A DNA stretch of 64,000 nucleotides, from assembly GCA_013397435.1 (NCBI GenBank), contig VZRG01000446.1, forward strand, positions 434,499-498,498. The letters run 5' to 3'. Source of the stretch: Erythrocercus mccallii. Lineage: Eukaryota > Chordata > Aves > Passeriformes > Dicruridae. Made by a program: the position numbers and the translations under genes. Below are positions 12,180 through 25,149 of the stretch, piece by piece (positions within the stretch are counted from its first letter, which is position 1; each line of letters begins with the position of its first letter). A model generated the notes under the pieces. It did no database searches, was not told where the DNA came from, and worked only from the letters and a program-made list of their open reading frames with translations.

Positions 12180-15100
12180 TCTGCTGCCATCTGCACACAA
12201 AGGAACTGCTCACTCTACAGCACTCATGCATGTCTTGGTACCTCTGGGGAAGGGAGAAGGTGAGGTGGGGACAGCTGTAGGGTCATGCTGGGAAGCTGTT
12301 GCTACATGGTGGCTCTTTGGTGACTTAGGTAACATAAACTGAATATATCAGATTTAATCAGTGGGTGCTAACAGGAGTCCCTACTGGCAGATGCAGCAGA
12401 GAGAACAAGCATCAGCAAACAGGTATAATAAAGCAAGGTCTCAACCCAAAAGTTAGCCCAGACAAAGGCTGCACATCACCTCTGACAGTCTGGTGTCACA
12501 GTGGTGGGACATGAAGCCTCAGGACTTCCAACCCATGTTTCTATGCACCCATGACTAGCCTGAACTGGAATAAGTGAGATGGTTTTCCTTGACTTTGGGG
12601 CTCCAAAAAGCATGAATTTTCATGGAAAATTAAAGAGAAACCATGGTATTAGTAACTCCCATATTGCAGAATCTCATTCTGCTCTCTACTTTCAAAACCT
12701 TAAAAATCTCAGGTACAGTCTAGGAAGCATCTGCCTTGATTGCAAACACAGGGCAGAGAACTATCACCAAGCGAGATAAAAAGCAATGGGCTTCTGAATG
12801 GATGCCACAGGCTAAAGTAATTGAGCCACAGATTACACAGACAAGTACACAAGGCCAGATCTCATACCAGAGGATTGCACCATTTGAGTGGCAATATCAG
12901 CATCTGGAGGGTGTGTGAACTCAGCTCTGCAATAACAAACCTGTGCAGAGCTCAGCAGGTCGAGGCCATTAGGGACCAGGGCACGAGTCCCAGGCAAGTT
13001 GATCAGCCTCTGACATCTGCAACACAGAGTTACATCACTCACAAGGTAAACTTCATAAAGTTTATGAACCTTGCAGGATGACAGAGATCTACTGCAGCAC
13101 AAACAACTCTTCAGGGCTTGTATTGGCAGAGATGGGCCCTTTTTCAATGGGAATTTTAGCTGCAGTTTTGATTTAGGTAAGTCTTGACCAAATACTTCTG
13201 CACACAAAGCAAATATGTACAAATCATAACTACCTACATATCCTAAATGCAGCAATATCATCATATACTTAGTCACATGTGCCACTTTTAAAGGAACACT
13301 ATTATTTCCTGATATATTTACTGAATATTAGTGGAAGATTTCCATCTGAAGTTCTTGTGCAGGGACTTTTTTCCGTCCAACTCAAATAATTTAACTTTTT
13401 TTTAGAAGTATTTTAAAAATACTTGTTGCTTTAATAGGGAGTAGAAATTACAGAAGTGTGTCTTCCTCTGGAGACTCTCCCTCCAAACAGATTTCAACAG
13501 GGAGAAGGAAAATGGTCATTATAGGTTCAAGACTACTTTTGCTTGGGTGCTGCCCAACTCCCAGTACCTATGCTGGTAGTACTCCTAAACACAGTAGCAC
13601 TACAGCTTTAAATCAGTCAGAATATATAAAGGAGTATAAATCTGGAGGCCTATCCCAGGAAACTCAGGAATTAGTTTGCCATTTCACAGTGCTAAACAGA
13701 GTGGGGACAAAGAAATGAAGAGATGACAGACAGAGACAAACTTTGGTGTGAAGTGGGACAGACCAATAACAACTGTCACTAATTGCCATTCCCCTTGGGC
13801 AGCCCTTAGAAACATCATCAGTGGCCTGAATTACTTTATTGGTATTTACTCTGCCTTACCCTTGGTGATTTATACAAATAAGAGATTTGAAGAAGGAAGG
13901 CAGGAAGAGCAGCAGTAGCAGGAGGGAAGAGGAGGATAATTAGTGCTGTGAGGATTCAGAAGATCAGTAGGGTCCTCGTGATGAGGGAAAAGACAAGAGG
14001 AAAGAAAAAGTCTGACATGCATTTAGTATTTCAAGCACAGAAAGGTTCTTGCAGTCAGGGATGCTGAAGCGAGACTTGCTTATTATTATGACTATGACAA
14101 AGCAGAAAAAAAATGGAACACACATTGATTAAAGCAGCAGGCATCTCCCTTGGATGCTGAGACTCAGCAAGGGGCTGCAGCTTCCCAAGGAGGCAAGCAT
14201 TTAGATTTCAGCTATTCCAAGACATGGACCATATGTTGGGGCCATCTGGAGACTGCTTTATTTGATGGATGTCAGATGCCTCCAAAGGCACCAGGGAAGG
14301 GAGATGAAATATTGGTAACTGATTGATGCTGAGGGCACTTAACTAAAGATGACCCCACGTCTACACAGTTCACACCTGCTCCACAGGAGAAGCTCAGAAA
14401 TTGTCTTCCCAGTGGAGATGATCACTTCTATGGCTTCCAGAAGGCAGTGGCTCCTGAAGAAGCGTGCAGCCGTCATTCAACTGGCACAGCTGGTGAACTC
14501 AGTGGGATGGCCCTAAGTGTGCTCAGCCAGCACTCAACAGCTCATCCATGACACCAGCTGGAGTGTTCCATTCAGTACCAGTCCTGAATTATCACTGCAA
14601 CATCAAAAGATGTGTTGTGTCGATGGATGAAGCCCACGATGCAAAATCCTCCATGCCTTCAGAGGCTGCCCTGCCCTTTCAACATCTCTTGAGAAGCCTT
14701 GCCAGGAAGAGAAGCTCCACTGGAGCACCCTCACAGTGCAATGCAATGATGCAGAGGAGAGGACACCCATGTAGCAACTCCTAGCTGACAGCTCTGCAGC
14801 ACAGCTCATGAGGGATATTTTTCGTTTATCACCATAAGACAGGAAGCCAAAGCCTTGACATGGACAGGTCAGATAAAAAAGGAACAGACATGCCCCTGTC
14901 CAAGCCACAGCAGACCCCTGTTTTGCAGTTAAAAACCCAAAATGAACAGCAGAAAAAAAATCACCAAAAAAACCCCAAAAGGCAGGCAGTGTTTCTCTGT
15001 GTGAATATGCTTCATACTTCATATCTAGCAGACATCAGAAGAATTGAAGTTACAAAGACCAGCAGGTAGGAATCCACCTGCCAGACCCTAACCAGGACTT

Positions 15101-16440
15101 TTGTTGAGACCTGTGCAGAGAATCAGGTTTTGTCTTGCACCAATAGCAGGTGAAAGAAAGCAGAATGCTTTGACTGTCTCTGTGCAAGCAGAGAACAAGC
15201 AAAAGAACGCAATAAACACATCTCCAAGAGTGTTTCATAAAGCAGCCCACTAGACCTGCACTTTGTCTCTGCCTGCAAAAACAAGAGCAAAGACTTTCTT
15301 CCACAGCATTCAACACCAGAGCTTGGGAAATCATCTGAATACAAATGCTCACTGCCATCAGAATATGGATTTTGCATCCAAGGGCAGAGCGTAAAACATG
15401 CTTTTACAGCTCTTCCTAACAGCCTCACACAAACTCAATGCATGGTTTTAGTAGTCCCTGGGATTATGGTGCAGGAATTGCTCAATTATAAGCCCAGGGC
15501 TGAATTATAAGCCCATGGGATGCTGTCCTGCTTTGTGCTCTGCTTCTCAGGGAGAAGAGGAATGCTTTCAGAGGAAGCCGTGAGGCTGTCAGCACCCTCC
15601 CTGCCACAGCCTGAGCCTAAGACACCGTGCAGGCTTTGCTCACTGCTTGGGGGTGCATGATTCCCAGTCTCCACAGTGTGATCCAGAGACTGGGAACTGT
15701 CTGACAAAACCCGATTTCTCATTCATTGTCAAACAGTGAGCACAAGTCCTTTGGGAGGGCAAACTGAATGAGGTGATGGAGCTGTGACAGTCAACACTGG
15801 CTGAGAGTTGGCCTCTGCTCTGCAATCTCTTAGGGGTATACCTCTGGAAAAAATGTGGAGGCAGCTCCCTCTCAGTGGGGGACTTTGCCATTTCTTGTTT
15901 GCCCACAGAGGACCTCAGATAACTGTGCAGTAACAGTCAGCCAGGTGTCCTGGAGTTGGAGGGATTTGAGTAACAGGTTACATCCCACTGAATGTTTTCA
16001 TTAGCAGGCAGCAAAACAGTGCCCCTTTATACATCTGGAGCTCAAAGTAGAACAGAGTAAATGCCAATGTAAGAGAGTCCTTCCAGTCCTCATCCCCACT
16101 CAGGCTGCACCTTGTGCTTTGTATTTCCAACTCAGACAAGGACTGGGATTTGGTTAAGTCAAGGGAGAAGAAAGTACAGAGGAAGGGTTATAAATATGTA
16201 TCAGTGTCTCAAGGCTGAAGATCAAGGGCAATTTTATGAGAAAATCATTTTAGAATAAAAAAAAAGTGATGGTGAGGGTGTATGTGAATGTGCAAAACCT
16301 CATAATGGCAAAGGAACAACCCTGCCCTTCCTCCTGTGTAGGAGGAGCTGAACACATTAACGGCTATCTGACACAGGAACTTTGGAGGCTTAAACCTCCC
16401 TTTTCCCTCTCCATAAGCTTTTTGGGATGGAGGATGTCTT
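12180..16440. other. Non-coding stretch, no gene recognised
   Basis: The longest frames are 150 codons (minus, 12833-13285) and 139 codons (minus, 14603-15022). Both lack motifs and splice context. Purine-rich plus-strand sequence occurs at about 13885-13945. A 19-bp palindrome, aagtatttt-a-aaaatactt, lies at 13406-13424. No interspersed repeat was recognised. Confidence 0.5.
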
Positions 16441-16443
16441 TAG

Positions 16444-16740
16444 CATGCAATCATGCACCAGGTAAAATCAAAGGAATCTACTTCAGTTTCATCAATAAGT
16501 GAAGGTTCCAGAGATCCCAGTGCTGGAAGTGAGGAGGGAAGTACTGATGCACTGAAACCTGACCAACCTCAATACTCCAAAATAGGAACTTCTTTATCAG
16601 GTTTAGAAAAAGAGAAAAGTAAAATGCACAGCAGTAGTCTTCATGGGATAATTTACTTTAACAGACTTCTGGTCAGCAAATCAGCTGGTGATTTATTACC
16701 CCTTGGCCTACGAAACAAAAAATCAGCACAAAAGGTGTAA
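16444..16740 (+). other. Hydrophilic open frame of unknown status
   Basis: A frame stays open for about 98 codons up to a TAA at 16738-16740. Its first ATG is at 16453. The translation is Ser-, Lys-, Glu- and Gly-rich, with stretches such as KESTSVSSISEGSRDPSAGS, which looks more like a disordered protein segment than most frames here. Against this, the upstream sequence has a weak polypyrimidine tract before the AG at 16442-16443, no promoter feature or polyadenylation signal is clear, and no family is recognised. It could be a coding exon, a retrocopy remnant or chance in A-rich DNA. Confidence 0.15.
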
Positions 16741-17524
16741 ACTCATAGTAGTGCTTAGACCTAATCTACTAACAGAACAGAGAAACGTTATTCCACTTGC
16801 CAGAAACATTCCACTTGGTGACACTAGTTACCACAAAACACATCAGATAATCTTTGCAACATCAGCTTACCTTTTTCAGAAGAGCCAGCCAGACCACTGC
16901 AATGCACAGGAGGCAACACAGAGCAGTCAGAGGTGCTGCACTCATTTCCATGGTTCTGAGACTGATAACTCCTCTAGATCAGCATTATGAACCATGGTGA
17001 GTCAGTGTTCAGCTTTATCTTTGCAAGTAGTTTCTGCATACTTAAAAGACAACCAGTTTGGAGGAATGCATGAAGAAAATGAAGGCATTGGACAGAACTC
17101 TGCTCAGCATACTATATTTGCTTAACCATACATAGCATCAAGGTGTAGCACTCACCTGTCTCAGTGAATTTTTGACAAATTTGGGTCTTGGATTTCTTGC
17201 AATTGCACTCCCCTACTCCCACCTACTCCTGCAGCAGCTGGACCAGGTGAGACCACACAGCAGCAGCTCAAGGAGGGTCAAGACAGCTGCTGTTCGCCAG
17301 CTGAATGGTGATCTCTTACTGTCCATGTGAGCCATCCACTCTTGAGCATATGTGGCTTGTACCTGGGCCCATGTGTTAAAACAAATAGCATCTGTCTCCC
17401 TTCTGCAACATCCTTTCATCCAGACACTTTAAACAGTGCATCTGGCCTTCCTCCCACTGCAGGGAGAGTCATTAAGTTCAGTATGTGCAGCAACGGAGTC
17501 CATTAAAGCTTACTGTGTACAATT

Positions 17525-17655
17525 GTTGCCATTAGTGGGAGGTAAACTGAGACACAAAAGGACACATTTTCCTCCAAGGTCATACAGTAAATCTACTGCA
17601 GAGCAGAAACAGAAATCAGTGCTTCTCATTTCCAGCCCAGGCTTTGACCATAATT
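17525..17655 (-). mobile_element. Ancient MIR-like SINE fragment
   Basis: The plus strand reads like the reverse complement of the MIR core. It has 'aaactgagacacaaaagga', then 'ccaaggtcatacagtaa', then 'gcagagcagaaacagaaa', matching in order the well-known reverse-MIR pattern (aaactgaggcacaga, ccaaggtcacacagc, ggcagagc, then the gap-tolerant 'ccag' block). Such deeply decayed core-SINE remnants occur in all amniotes. The copy is truncated and has no coding content. Confidence 0.6.
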
Positions 17656-17669
17656 ACAAGTGAGAGATG

Positions 17670-17885
17670 AAATCTGGCTCCCATTCTAGAGGTTTTGGAA
17701 GTTCAAGACCCTGAATCTATTCTTGGCTTTTGCTTCCTGCTCCAACGTGTGACTTTGAATAGGTCAAATTTTGATGCCTGTGCATTTGGAGTGTCTGGTC
17801 ATGCTTAGGTTCCCATACATGCAAAATATATCCATTAATACTGGGTTAGGCAGTTTGTATGCAAATAAAAGCACTTTGTGCACAC
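17670..17885 (+). mobile_element. Possible second MIR-like fragment, opposite orientation
   Basis: The plus strand has a 'gtgtgactttgaataggtca' block, then 'gcctgtgcat', then 'taatactgggttaggca' and 'aaaagcacttt'. These blocks follow the order of the forward MIR consensus (tgtgaccttgggcaagtca, cctcagttt, aataatactacctac, aaagcgcttt). The match is weaker than for its neighbour. If real, two MIR-type remnants lie head to head within about 360 bp. Confidence 0.4.
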
Positions 17886-17889
17886 GGGG

Positions 17890-18285
17890 TCTCATTTGGA
17901 TGCTGTCACCTTCTGGTGACAGCTAGTTCTTTGTCTGCTGCACCACAGCAAAGAGCACTAACAGCCCTGTCCCTCACTTAGCAGATACCCTGGTGACATA
18001 TGAGTTCAGGCAAACCAGGGAAACCTCAGGAACACAAATCCCCTTTATCCTCTCACTGTGCACCGGGGAACATGCACACTAAAGCAAGGAACACCTTCCC
18101 ATCCCTACACAGCTGACCTGTCTCAAACCATCGCCCTTCCCTGTGAGAGGATGCAGACTGCAAAAGCTCCCTCCCTTGACCAGGGATCATTCTGGTGTTA
18201 CCAAGACTCACTTAGGTAAAAATGCCTGTTGCAAAACAATTGCTCATTCAGACTAAACTGTTTCAGTGGAACTGCCGTTAAAAAC
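17890..18285. other. Non-coding stretch
   Basis: I see no gene, repeat or structure of note in this interval. Confidence 0.5.
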
Positions 18286-18289
18286 AGAG

Positions 18290-18418
18290 CTTAAACAAAA
18301 CACTGCAGAACAAAATACACACACACAGAAACAAAAAGCCGCAACAAGGAAAGAAAAGGAAACAAACAAAAAAATTCAAATCCAAATCAAATAAAAAAAT
18401 TCCAAGAAAATAGAAAGA
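18290..18418. repeat. A-rich low-complexity stretch
   Basis: About 130 bp are dominated by A with scattered C (runs such as aaacaaacaaaaaaatt, plus a short cacacacaca block). No polyadenylation signal sits just before it and no target-site duplication is evident, so it does not look like the tail of a recent retrocopy. It ends immediately before a GC- and CpG-richer segment, giving an abrupt change in composition. Confidence 0.75.
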
Positions 18419-18586
18419 AGTGATGCTTGAGTCCCCTCCTGCAGCACTGCATGTTCAGAGTCCTGCTCTGCCCAGCTTGGAGCAATGTTCAGCTGCAATA
18501 TTCACACATCCTCTCCTCAGGTTTTTACACAGAAGCATTCACAGACAACATGCACCAAATCCTGACTGCGCTTTTTCTTTTTGCAG

Positions 18587-18808
18587 GACAGCCCTTGTGT
18601 TTCCTGGCCAGAGAGCAGGTCAGGTCAGCAGCTCTGCACCAGGCAGCACCGCGAGCGTCAGACGCCGGCAGCACCGGGGGCACGGGTGCAAGTGCAGCCG
18701 CCCTTCTGTGGGACCTTTTCCAAAATGTCATGAGGTCACACAGGTGTCCCTGGGAGACAATGGTCAACATTCACTCTTGTTTCACAGCAACATAAACTTG
18801 TCCTCACA
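18587..18808 (+). CDS. Candidate internal exon, unknown protein
   Basis: A clear acceptor-like site (cttttt-cttttt-gcag, ending at 18586) is followed by a frame open for 73 codons to a donor-like site (ACA|GTAAGG at 18809). One base leads the first codon. The translation includes the basic, Cys-containing segment SVRRRQHRGHGCKCSRPS. Eight CpG dinucleotides fall in 18650-18700, in an otherwise CpG-poor region, which is common for coding exons and promoters in birds. I recognise no family. The other two frames are also open for part of the interval, so chance or a non-coding transcript remains likely. Confidence 0.18.
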
Positions 18809-18809
18809 G

Positions 18810-20145
18810 TAAGGATAGCGCAAAATTTGTAGATGTGGGTTTCAAGACATGGTTCTTCTTGACCTCCAGTTCCGGAGACACTCATTTTTCCACCAGCTGA
18901 CTGCTGCATTTTCAGAGCTGCTAAGCAAACTCCAGTTGAAATGAAGATACTTTGGAGGATTCAACACTCTTAAAAGCCAGCATCAGAGAAATCTTGACCC
19001 TGACAATTTCAGGCATAATTTTGCCTTTGAACAACCCCTAGAGCTTCGACTTCATTGACAGTACTTAAAATTACATCACTCCCATATTACACCTGCCCAA
19101 AGCAGAACAGTAAATAAGGCCACTGTTATCTGTTTGGGTCTTGTACCTTACACAGACCAAGATATAGTCCTGAATCAATTTTAATGAAAGCTGGAGTAGA
19201 AAAGCATTCAATCTTCATTTTAACATTTCTAGAGATGAAGAGGTCACCATCATCCTCAGCACCAGATATAGTTCCCATGGCTAATTAGCTTTATAGTTAA
19301 ATCTCATTTTATTTCTGGTCAGAATGTGTCCACCTTTCATTTCAACCACTGGATCTTGCAGTACATTAAAAACTGCTTTCCATCTAGATACCAGACAGAT
19401 CAATTCAGTCTTCAATTAATCACATTCCTGCGGCTTCTCATTATAAGTCATGTCTTATGATCATTCACATGCTATTTTCTGACTTATCTCTGATATGTTT
19501 TTCCCTCAATATATATTTTTCTAATTACAGGTATCAGAAACTGCCTCAGGTATTTTACAAGCGATCTCACCAGTGCTAATTTCAGAGAAAACATATTCAC
19601 CTTCCTACTTCTCCAGATTTCTGTGCCTGCCCTCCCACAGACAGCATTTGCTGCGCTCAGTTGCCAGCACAGAGTTCCCTGGGCTGGACTCAGCTGCTGG
19701 GGCAGCAGTTGCCCCATCACTCCCCTACCACAGGCAACAAGGGATGGGAACACAGTCCTCAGGTCCAGTCCTGAGGGCTCTGCTTCACCTGACTAGTGAG
19801 TGAGTGGCCCTGTGCCTTTGCATACTTTCTGCTTCCCATAAATAGGCCACCCTCTCAGTTCTCTGTGTCCAAATGCCTGCTTTTGCAGGTACCACTCCTC
19901 ATGCCACTCCTTGTGCTAATTCACAGAGCAGCTCAATGGCTCTCCACCAAAGACCTGTCCTCGTCTTCCTTACCCTTCCTCCAGGTCACTCACACTGAGC
20001 AGGAAACAGCCACAAGCTGACCTCAGACAGACCTCACTGAAAAGCACCAAGAGCTGAACCAAATGTCCTGATTTGGAGTTTGCTACTCTAGCAGCCACAT
20101 CATGGTTCCACTTGTAATTCTAAAGAATGGACTCAATTTCATAGA
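18810..20145. other. Non-coding stretch
   Basis: No gene was recognised. An acceptor-like site ends at about 19530 (tttttctaattacag) but no matching exon with a good donor follows. Frames reach at most 89 codons. Confidence 0.5.
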
Positions 20146-20149
20146 TTAA

Positions 20150-20225
20150 GCCATTACTTTTCAAGACTGCCATAATAATGATACTTAACATTCCTGGAGC
20201 AATTTACATTTTCAAAGCAATGCAA
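20150..20225 (-). mobile_element. L2/MIR-type 3' tail fragment
   Basis: The series 'ataataatgatacttaaca', then 'agcaatttacattttcaaag', then 'aaaatgttaattaa' matches in order the conserved amniote element tail usually read as aataatacttagca, agcgctttacatcttcaaagcg, acattaattaa. Only about 75 bp remain. The orientation is assigned by comparison with the usual presentation of the reverse element. Confidence 0.5.
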
Positions 20226-20234
20226 AAATGTTAA

Positions 20235-23200
20235 TTAACAGCATAGCTTACACCAGCTTGGGAACCTCAGAACTGCTGCTCTGCTGCTTCATTCCACACA
20301 AGTATCAAAAATCATTTAACTTGCGTATTCCTGGTAATCTTTTATTCTACCAATTATTTAAGCTTAATTTAAGGTTCAGTAAAAAAGTGGAACTAAGGAT
20401 ATTAACATGAGTCTTAATAAATTCATGTAATTCTGGTTGTCTATTAAATGACCAAAGAAAAACTTGTATTACAAAAATATCAGTCTTCATTGAATGTGTT
20501 ATACAATACTATGCGCAACTATGTTTTTCAATAAAATTCATAAATTTAAAGAAGTCTGACTTATAACTGGATCACAGCATTTCCAAAATTCACCCTATTT
20601 TCTCCTTGCACAATTCAGCTATAGCAACCTTTGAAACTCAATGTAATAGTGCCTTATATTGGAAGAGACTGGCACAAATCCACAAAGGATCATCTATTTA
20701 TAAGGAAAAACATCCAAAGGTACTGGCTGACACATTTTATGAAGAATAACACCCCTGCTTTAGGGAATAAGCCAGATATTGGAGGTTGGGAAGACACTTT
20801 TCCTACAGAAGCATTGATCTGTGGCTGCTTTGTGAGAGGTCTGGTGAGGCATTGGCCCTTGGACACGGTCAGAGAGATAATGGACAAAACCAACCATAAA
20901 TCTCAGCTACTGTGACAGCTTCCATTAGTTGGCACTTGCCAGACTCATAGCTGGATCTGAACTTCATAAACCTTTAAGATATTTGGATCCAAGTGTTTCT
21001 ACATTCCTCAGCTTCTGTGAAGGTTGGCAGAGCTAAACAACCACTTTAAGAAGTGATGGCACAAGAGTTGAAAATGAAATCACCAAAAAACATCCCCAGC
21101 CACAGATCTGGGGAAGGGTTGCCAGTAACTCTTGAAGCCTAATTTCATCCATCACTGAGAGCAATACACAACAGAAAGCTGCTTATGCAGTGCCCTGCTG
21201 AGCATCATCTGTTTACTGTGTATACTGCAATTTTTTAAAAATGTGTGAAAAATGAAAAACTATTTAAGTCCAAATGCTGAACTTGCAGACTCCAGCCTTA
21301 TGCCAGACAAGATGTTGATCTTTAAGCCTATCAACCTGAAAGACTTAAATATCATTTAAAGAAGTGGCTTTCTTTTGCAGCGTTCGGGTGAGACGGAGCC
21401 CATCTGCAGCAGGAGCAGAGCAGGGTCAGCTGCAAGCAGAGCTCTGCACAACAGAGACTAAAGCAGCTTGCCCCACTTAAACCCAGCAAAGAAGAATGCA
21501 AGAGGGAATATGATCCTCCCCGAGGTATTTATAGGACAGCATTGGAGCCCAGTGCAGATAAATACAGCCAAGAATACACATAACCTAGAAATTAGCAAGG
21601 TTTGATCGGCACAAGATGGCTTCAAAGCAGGTTCCCAGCAGGAATATGGATTTTAAGAGGGCATTTGAAGTTCATGAACATGGTGTACAATGAGGTTTTT
21701 AGCAAGGGGAGGAAGACAGGACAGCTGGCCAGGGAGGTCTTTGCCCCTCCTTGGCTGGCATAACGGCAGGTTGTGAAGATGGAGAGGCATTTTAATCACA
21801 CCCCTCTTTATAAATGTGTTTCATTTTCCCCCCAATGGCCCAGCCACTGTCTAAACATTTTTTCTTGGTTTTGAAATACAAATACCTTGAGGGAAGATTC
21901 ACGTTGATGTTTCTCTCAAGATAATAACAACTGCTCTCTAACAGTGTTTCTTACAGATTTATGCTTGCTAAATGCTCAGTCAGCTCAGCACAGGTTTGAC
22001 AGGAAAAAGAACAAAGTAGGAACTCAGGAATTTGTTTAATGGAGAGAGCTAGAACCAGGTACAAGTACAAATCAGCACTGGAGACTTGCATGCATACATG
22101 CAGGAATAAGCTTTACTTATGTAAAAGCTCTGCTGTCTTCAATCTTGTGCAGGAAAAAAAAAATAGCTACTGCATCTGCTGGCAGTATTTGGAGAGTCTG
22201 GACAAAATTCAAGCATCCAGCAGCAAAGCAGCCACGGCTGAGGATGTCATCTGCATCAAGAGCACCTGCAACAGCCTTTAGCTGCATGAATGAAGCAAAG
22301 ACCCAGCCATGACACTGTCCCTGCCCATGGAGGGACAACCTTACCTCTAACTCAGGTGAAATGCTAAAGCACCACTTCAGTCTAGCAAGAGCTCCCCAGG
22401 CAGGAGAGGACACCAGCCGGATGGTACGTGACAGACGTCGGGGTGCACAGGCGGGCACATTTTCTACTTAAGTGCCTGCAAAATAAGGGATCTTCCACTT
22501 GGAGACACACTTTCATGCTAGGATTATTCTCTTATTATTTCCTCAGGAAACAATTCCAAATGCCTGCATCTCAAAATCCCAAATATCCATTGCAGATGAG
22601 CTTACTGCACACCAGGCTTGCAGAGAACATTTAAAACCACCAGGTTACTCCATCACTACTCTCCTTCGGAGAAGCCAGACTAGGACAAAACTAGATTAAC
22701 TGGGGACAGTGTAAACCAAGAAAGAAGTGTATTTGGAATTTGTCCTGGGAAACTAAACTATCACCTATTCAGTCTAGAAAGAGATTTTTCTGAAAAAGAG
22801 ACCAGGCAATATTATTTGGTTTTTCTACCACTGGCCCATGTTCCTTCTCACCATCCAGTCTGTCCCACTTCCCTAGGCAAGTTCCAGTATAGGCAGAACA
22901 CTGACTTTTCTGTCACATTTACAATGACCTAAAGAAAGCATGCTTGACCCGAGGCAGTCTTTTTCATAAGATTCTCTTACAACACGTACCACAGCTATGA
23001 CTTATTTATAAAGTATTCTTGACCTGACATATTACCAGAATATGTTCCACTTAGCTCTGAAGTGTCTGTTTACTGGAAATCAATCCATATAATTGCCCTG
23101 TACATATCTGTGGAAGTCACACACATTGAGAAAATCTGTGGCTTTACATTAACACCTACACCATGGCCTAAGGAGAAAAAGAGAAGCAACCACAGGCATG

Positions 23201-25115
23201 ACAAGGCTGTTGGGTAAGTACCAGCAGTACCTGGTTTCTCCAGTCCTGAGGGGCATGATGTTTTTCACCATAGGAGTCCTGGCATGAGTTCACAACATGT
23301 ATGGTTCAGCCATGCACTGAAAGGCTGCACATGCAATGCTGGATCAGATCCATCCTCAGCTGAGCCAGTGATCTAAACATTATGTAATTACAGTATTACT
23401 CTACAGAATAAGTCTTTATACGATTGGTTTCACTGGCTCTTTGCTTTTCTCCATTGTCCTGTGTACCCACCATAGCTCTTGATGCTGTAAGAACAAGTAG
23501 GTCAGAGAAGATGGATATGCAATGAAGAAAAAAGTCTGGGTTTGCATCATCCACAAGTAAACCCTCTATATAACCAGTGAGATTGCCTAGGACATGCACC
23601 ATGATGACTCAAGGGCAGTATCTGACCCTTGACAGGCCTCTTCAGGCACACTAAACATGACTATCTTCCCCTCTTCCTCATCCTCAGGTTCACCAGCAGT
23701 GCTGGTGCTGGCTACTTGTACTGGCAGGAAAGGATTGTCTTATGAACAGTCCCCCAACATCTGCAGCTGCACAGCATCTGGTGGTTACAAGGTTTTGTGA
23801 AACAGAGCTTGAGAAACCCTAAATACTTTTGCGGTTTTCATGGGCTCATAAAATGCAACAATTAAACAGGAAAACGGATGCCTTCCAACATCCTGCTGGA
23901 GAGCTGGAGTTAGCAGAATTTCAGGAAAGTTTTCCATCTGTTTCTCCCCTTCCAATGTAAAAGTCTCTTTAGTTGCAGTAGGAATGGACTTTTCTCCTCC
24001 TCCAGACAATTTCTCCAAACTTCCCTAGCAGTCAGAAGCAATGGCAAGTATATTCAAAAATCCTGGTAGATATTTGAAAGAAAAATAGGGGGAAAACTTT
24101 GCAGATGCCCAGTGGCATCAGGACCCGAGCAGGTGGTCCTGAGCTCACAGGAAAAGCCCTGAAGCTAAGAACATCTGTGCCCTCTGGTTCAGTGTGCCCC
24201 TGCTCTGCCAGCATGATGTAGAAGTGTGACATTTAGCAGGACTGTCAGGGCTTGAAACTACCATCAGATTATAATGAGTGGGCCAGGACAAACCTGCAAA
24301 CTTGTACCAATAGCACCCACAGAAAGATGCTTTTGTCAAGATACATCAAGGGATGGTGTGGGGAAGGGGACAGGGTCTCTGAACACTGGTATCTTCTTCC
24401 AGTAAACCTGTGACATGCCTGAGAGTCCTGGAAGAAAAATCACCCTTATTTTTTCATGAAGTTGTGGATATGTGGATATTTATCACAGCAATGTGATCTG
24501 CCAAGACCACAGAGGGAACACAGCTGAACTTGGCAAAAAGCAGCTCATATCAAGCTCCTTTTTTACCACGTTATTAGGAGGCTGGCTCTGCAACATAGAG
24601 AGCATCCAGCAATCAGTATGAGATGGGATGATAGGTAGGAGAGCAGTAGCTGGTATCAGAGAGGTTTCAGCACTCTGAAATCTTTCAGTCCTGAGCCATC
24701 ACACCCACAGCAAAGGATTTTCAACTGCTGTCATAGCTCCTCTTGGACGGGCTTGTGGTGCTGGCCTGATGAAGAAGAAACCAGGAAGCTCAAGCCCTTT
24801 CATCCTCACCTGCCCAAGCAGCATGGAATGAACAACTCATTTACATAGTTTTGAGCCCTTCTGGCCCTTGCCACAGGCAGAGCTTTCTCCAGTCACCTGA
24901 AATCAGGAACCACTACCGAACAAACTGTCCATGTCAGCTGAGTTAGGGTTTCACCCATCAGGGACAGGACCAAGGAACCCAAACACCACCAAACCCACTC
25001 TGAATCTCCAAGGTTCATGGCTGCAAATAATTACTACATTTTGTACACCATGTGCCTTGGCTTGGCCTCATGTGGGGTCAGCCAGAGACTTTTACCCTAT
25101 GTTTGTCCCTGCCCT
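20235..25115. other. Non-coding stretch, no gene recognised
   Basis: Frames are short (up to 113 codons, minus, 22117-22458) and show no motifs. A strong plus-strand donor-like site (GG|GTAAGTA near 23212) lies after purine-rich DNA in which two frames are open, so it does not define an exon. A minimal acceptor-like site near 21380 (cttttgcag) leads into a frame of only 26 codons. Confidence 0.5.
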
Positions 25116-25122
25116 TCTCAAG

Positions 25123-25147
25123 AAAAAAAAAAAAAAACAAAAAAAAA
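25123..25147. repeat. Poly-A tract with one interruption
   Basis: Fifteen A residues, a C, then a further run of A. There is no AATAAA or ATTAAA just upstream and no recognisable retrocopied sequence before it, so I treat it as a simple homopolymer rather than a retrotransposon tail. Confidence 0.85.
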
Positions 25148-25149
25148 CC

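Noticed and set aside
12833..13285. 150-codon minus-strand open frame
   Set aside because: Composition is typical of non-coding translation (Cys, Leu, Ser, His), with no domain or splice signals.
20631..20915. 94-codon plus-strand frame with mixed composition
   Set aside because: No splice sites, start context or recognisable family. The minus strand has a comparable frame over the same bases.
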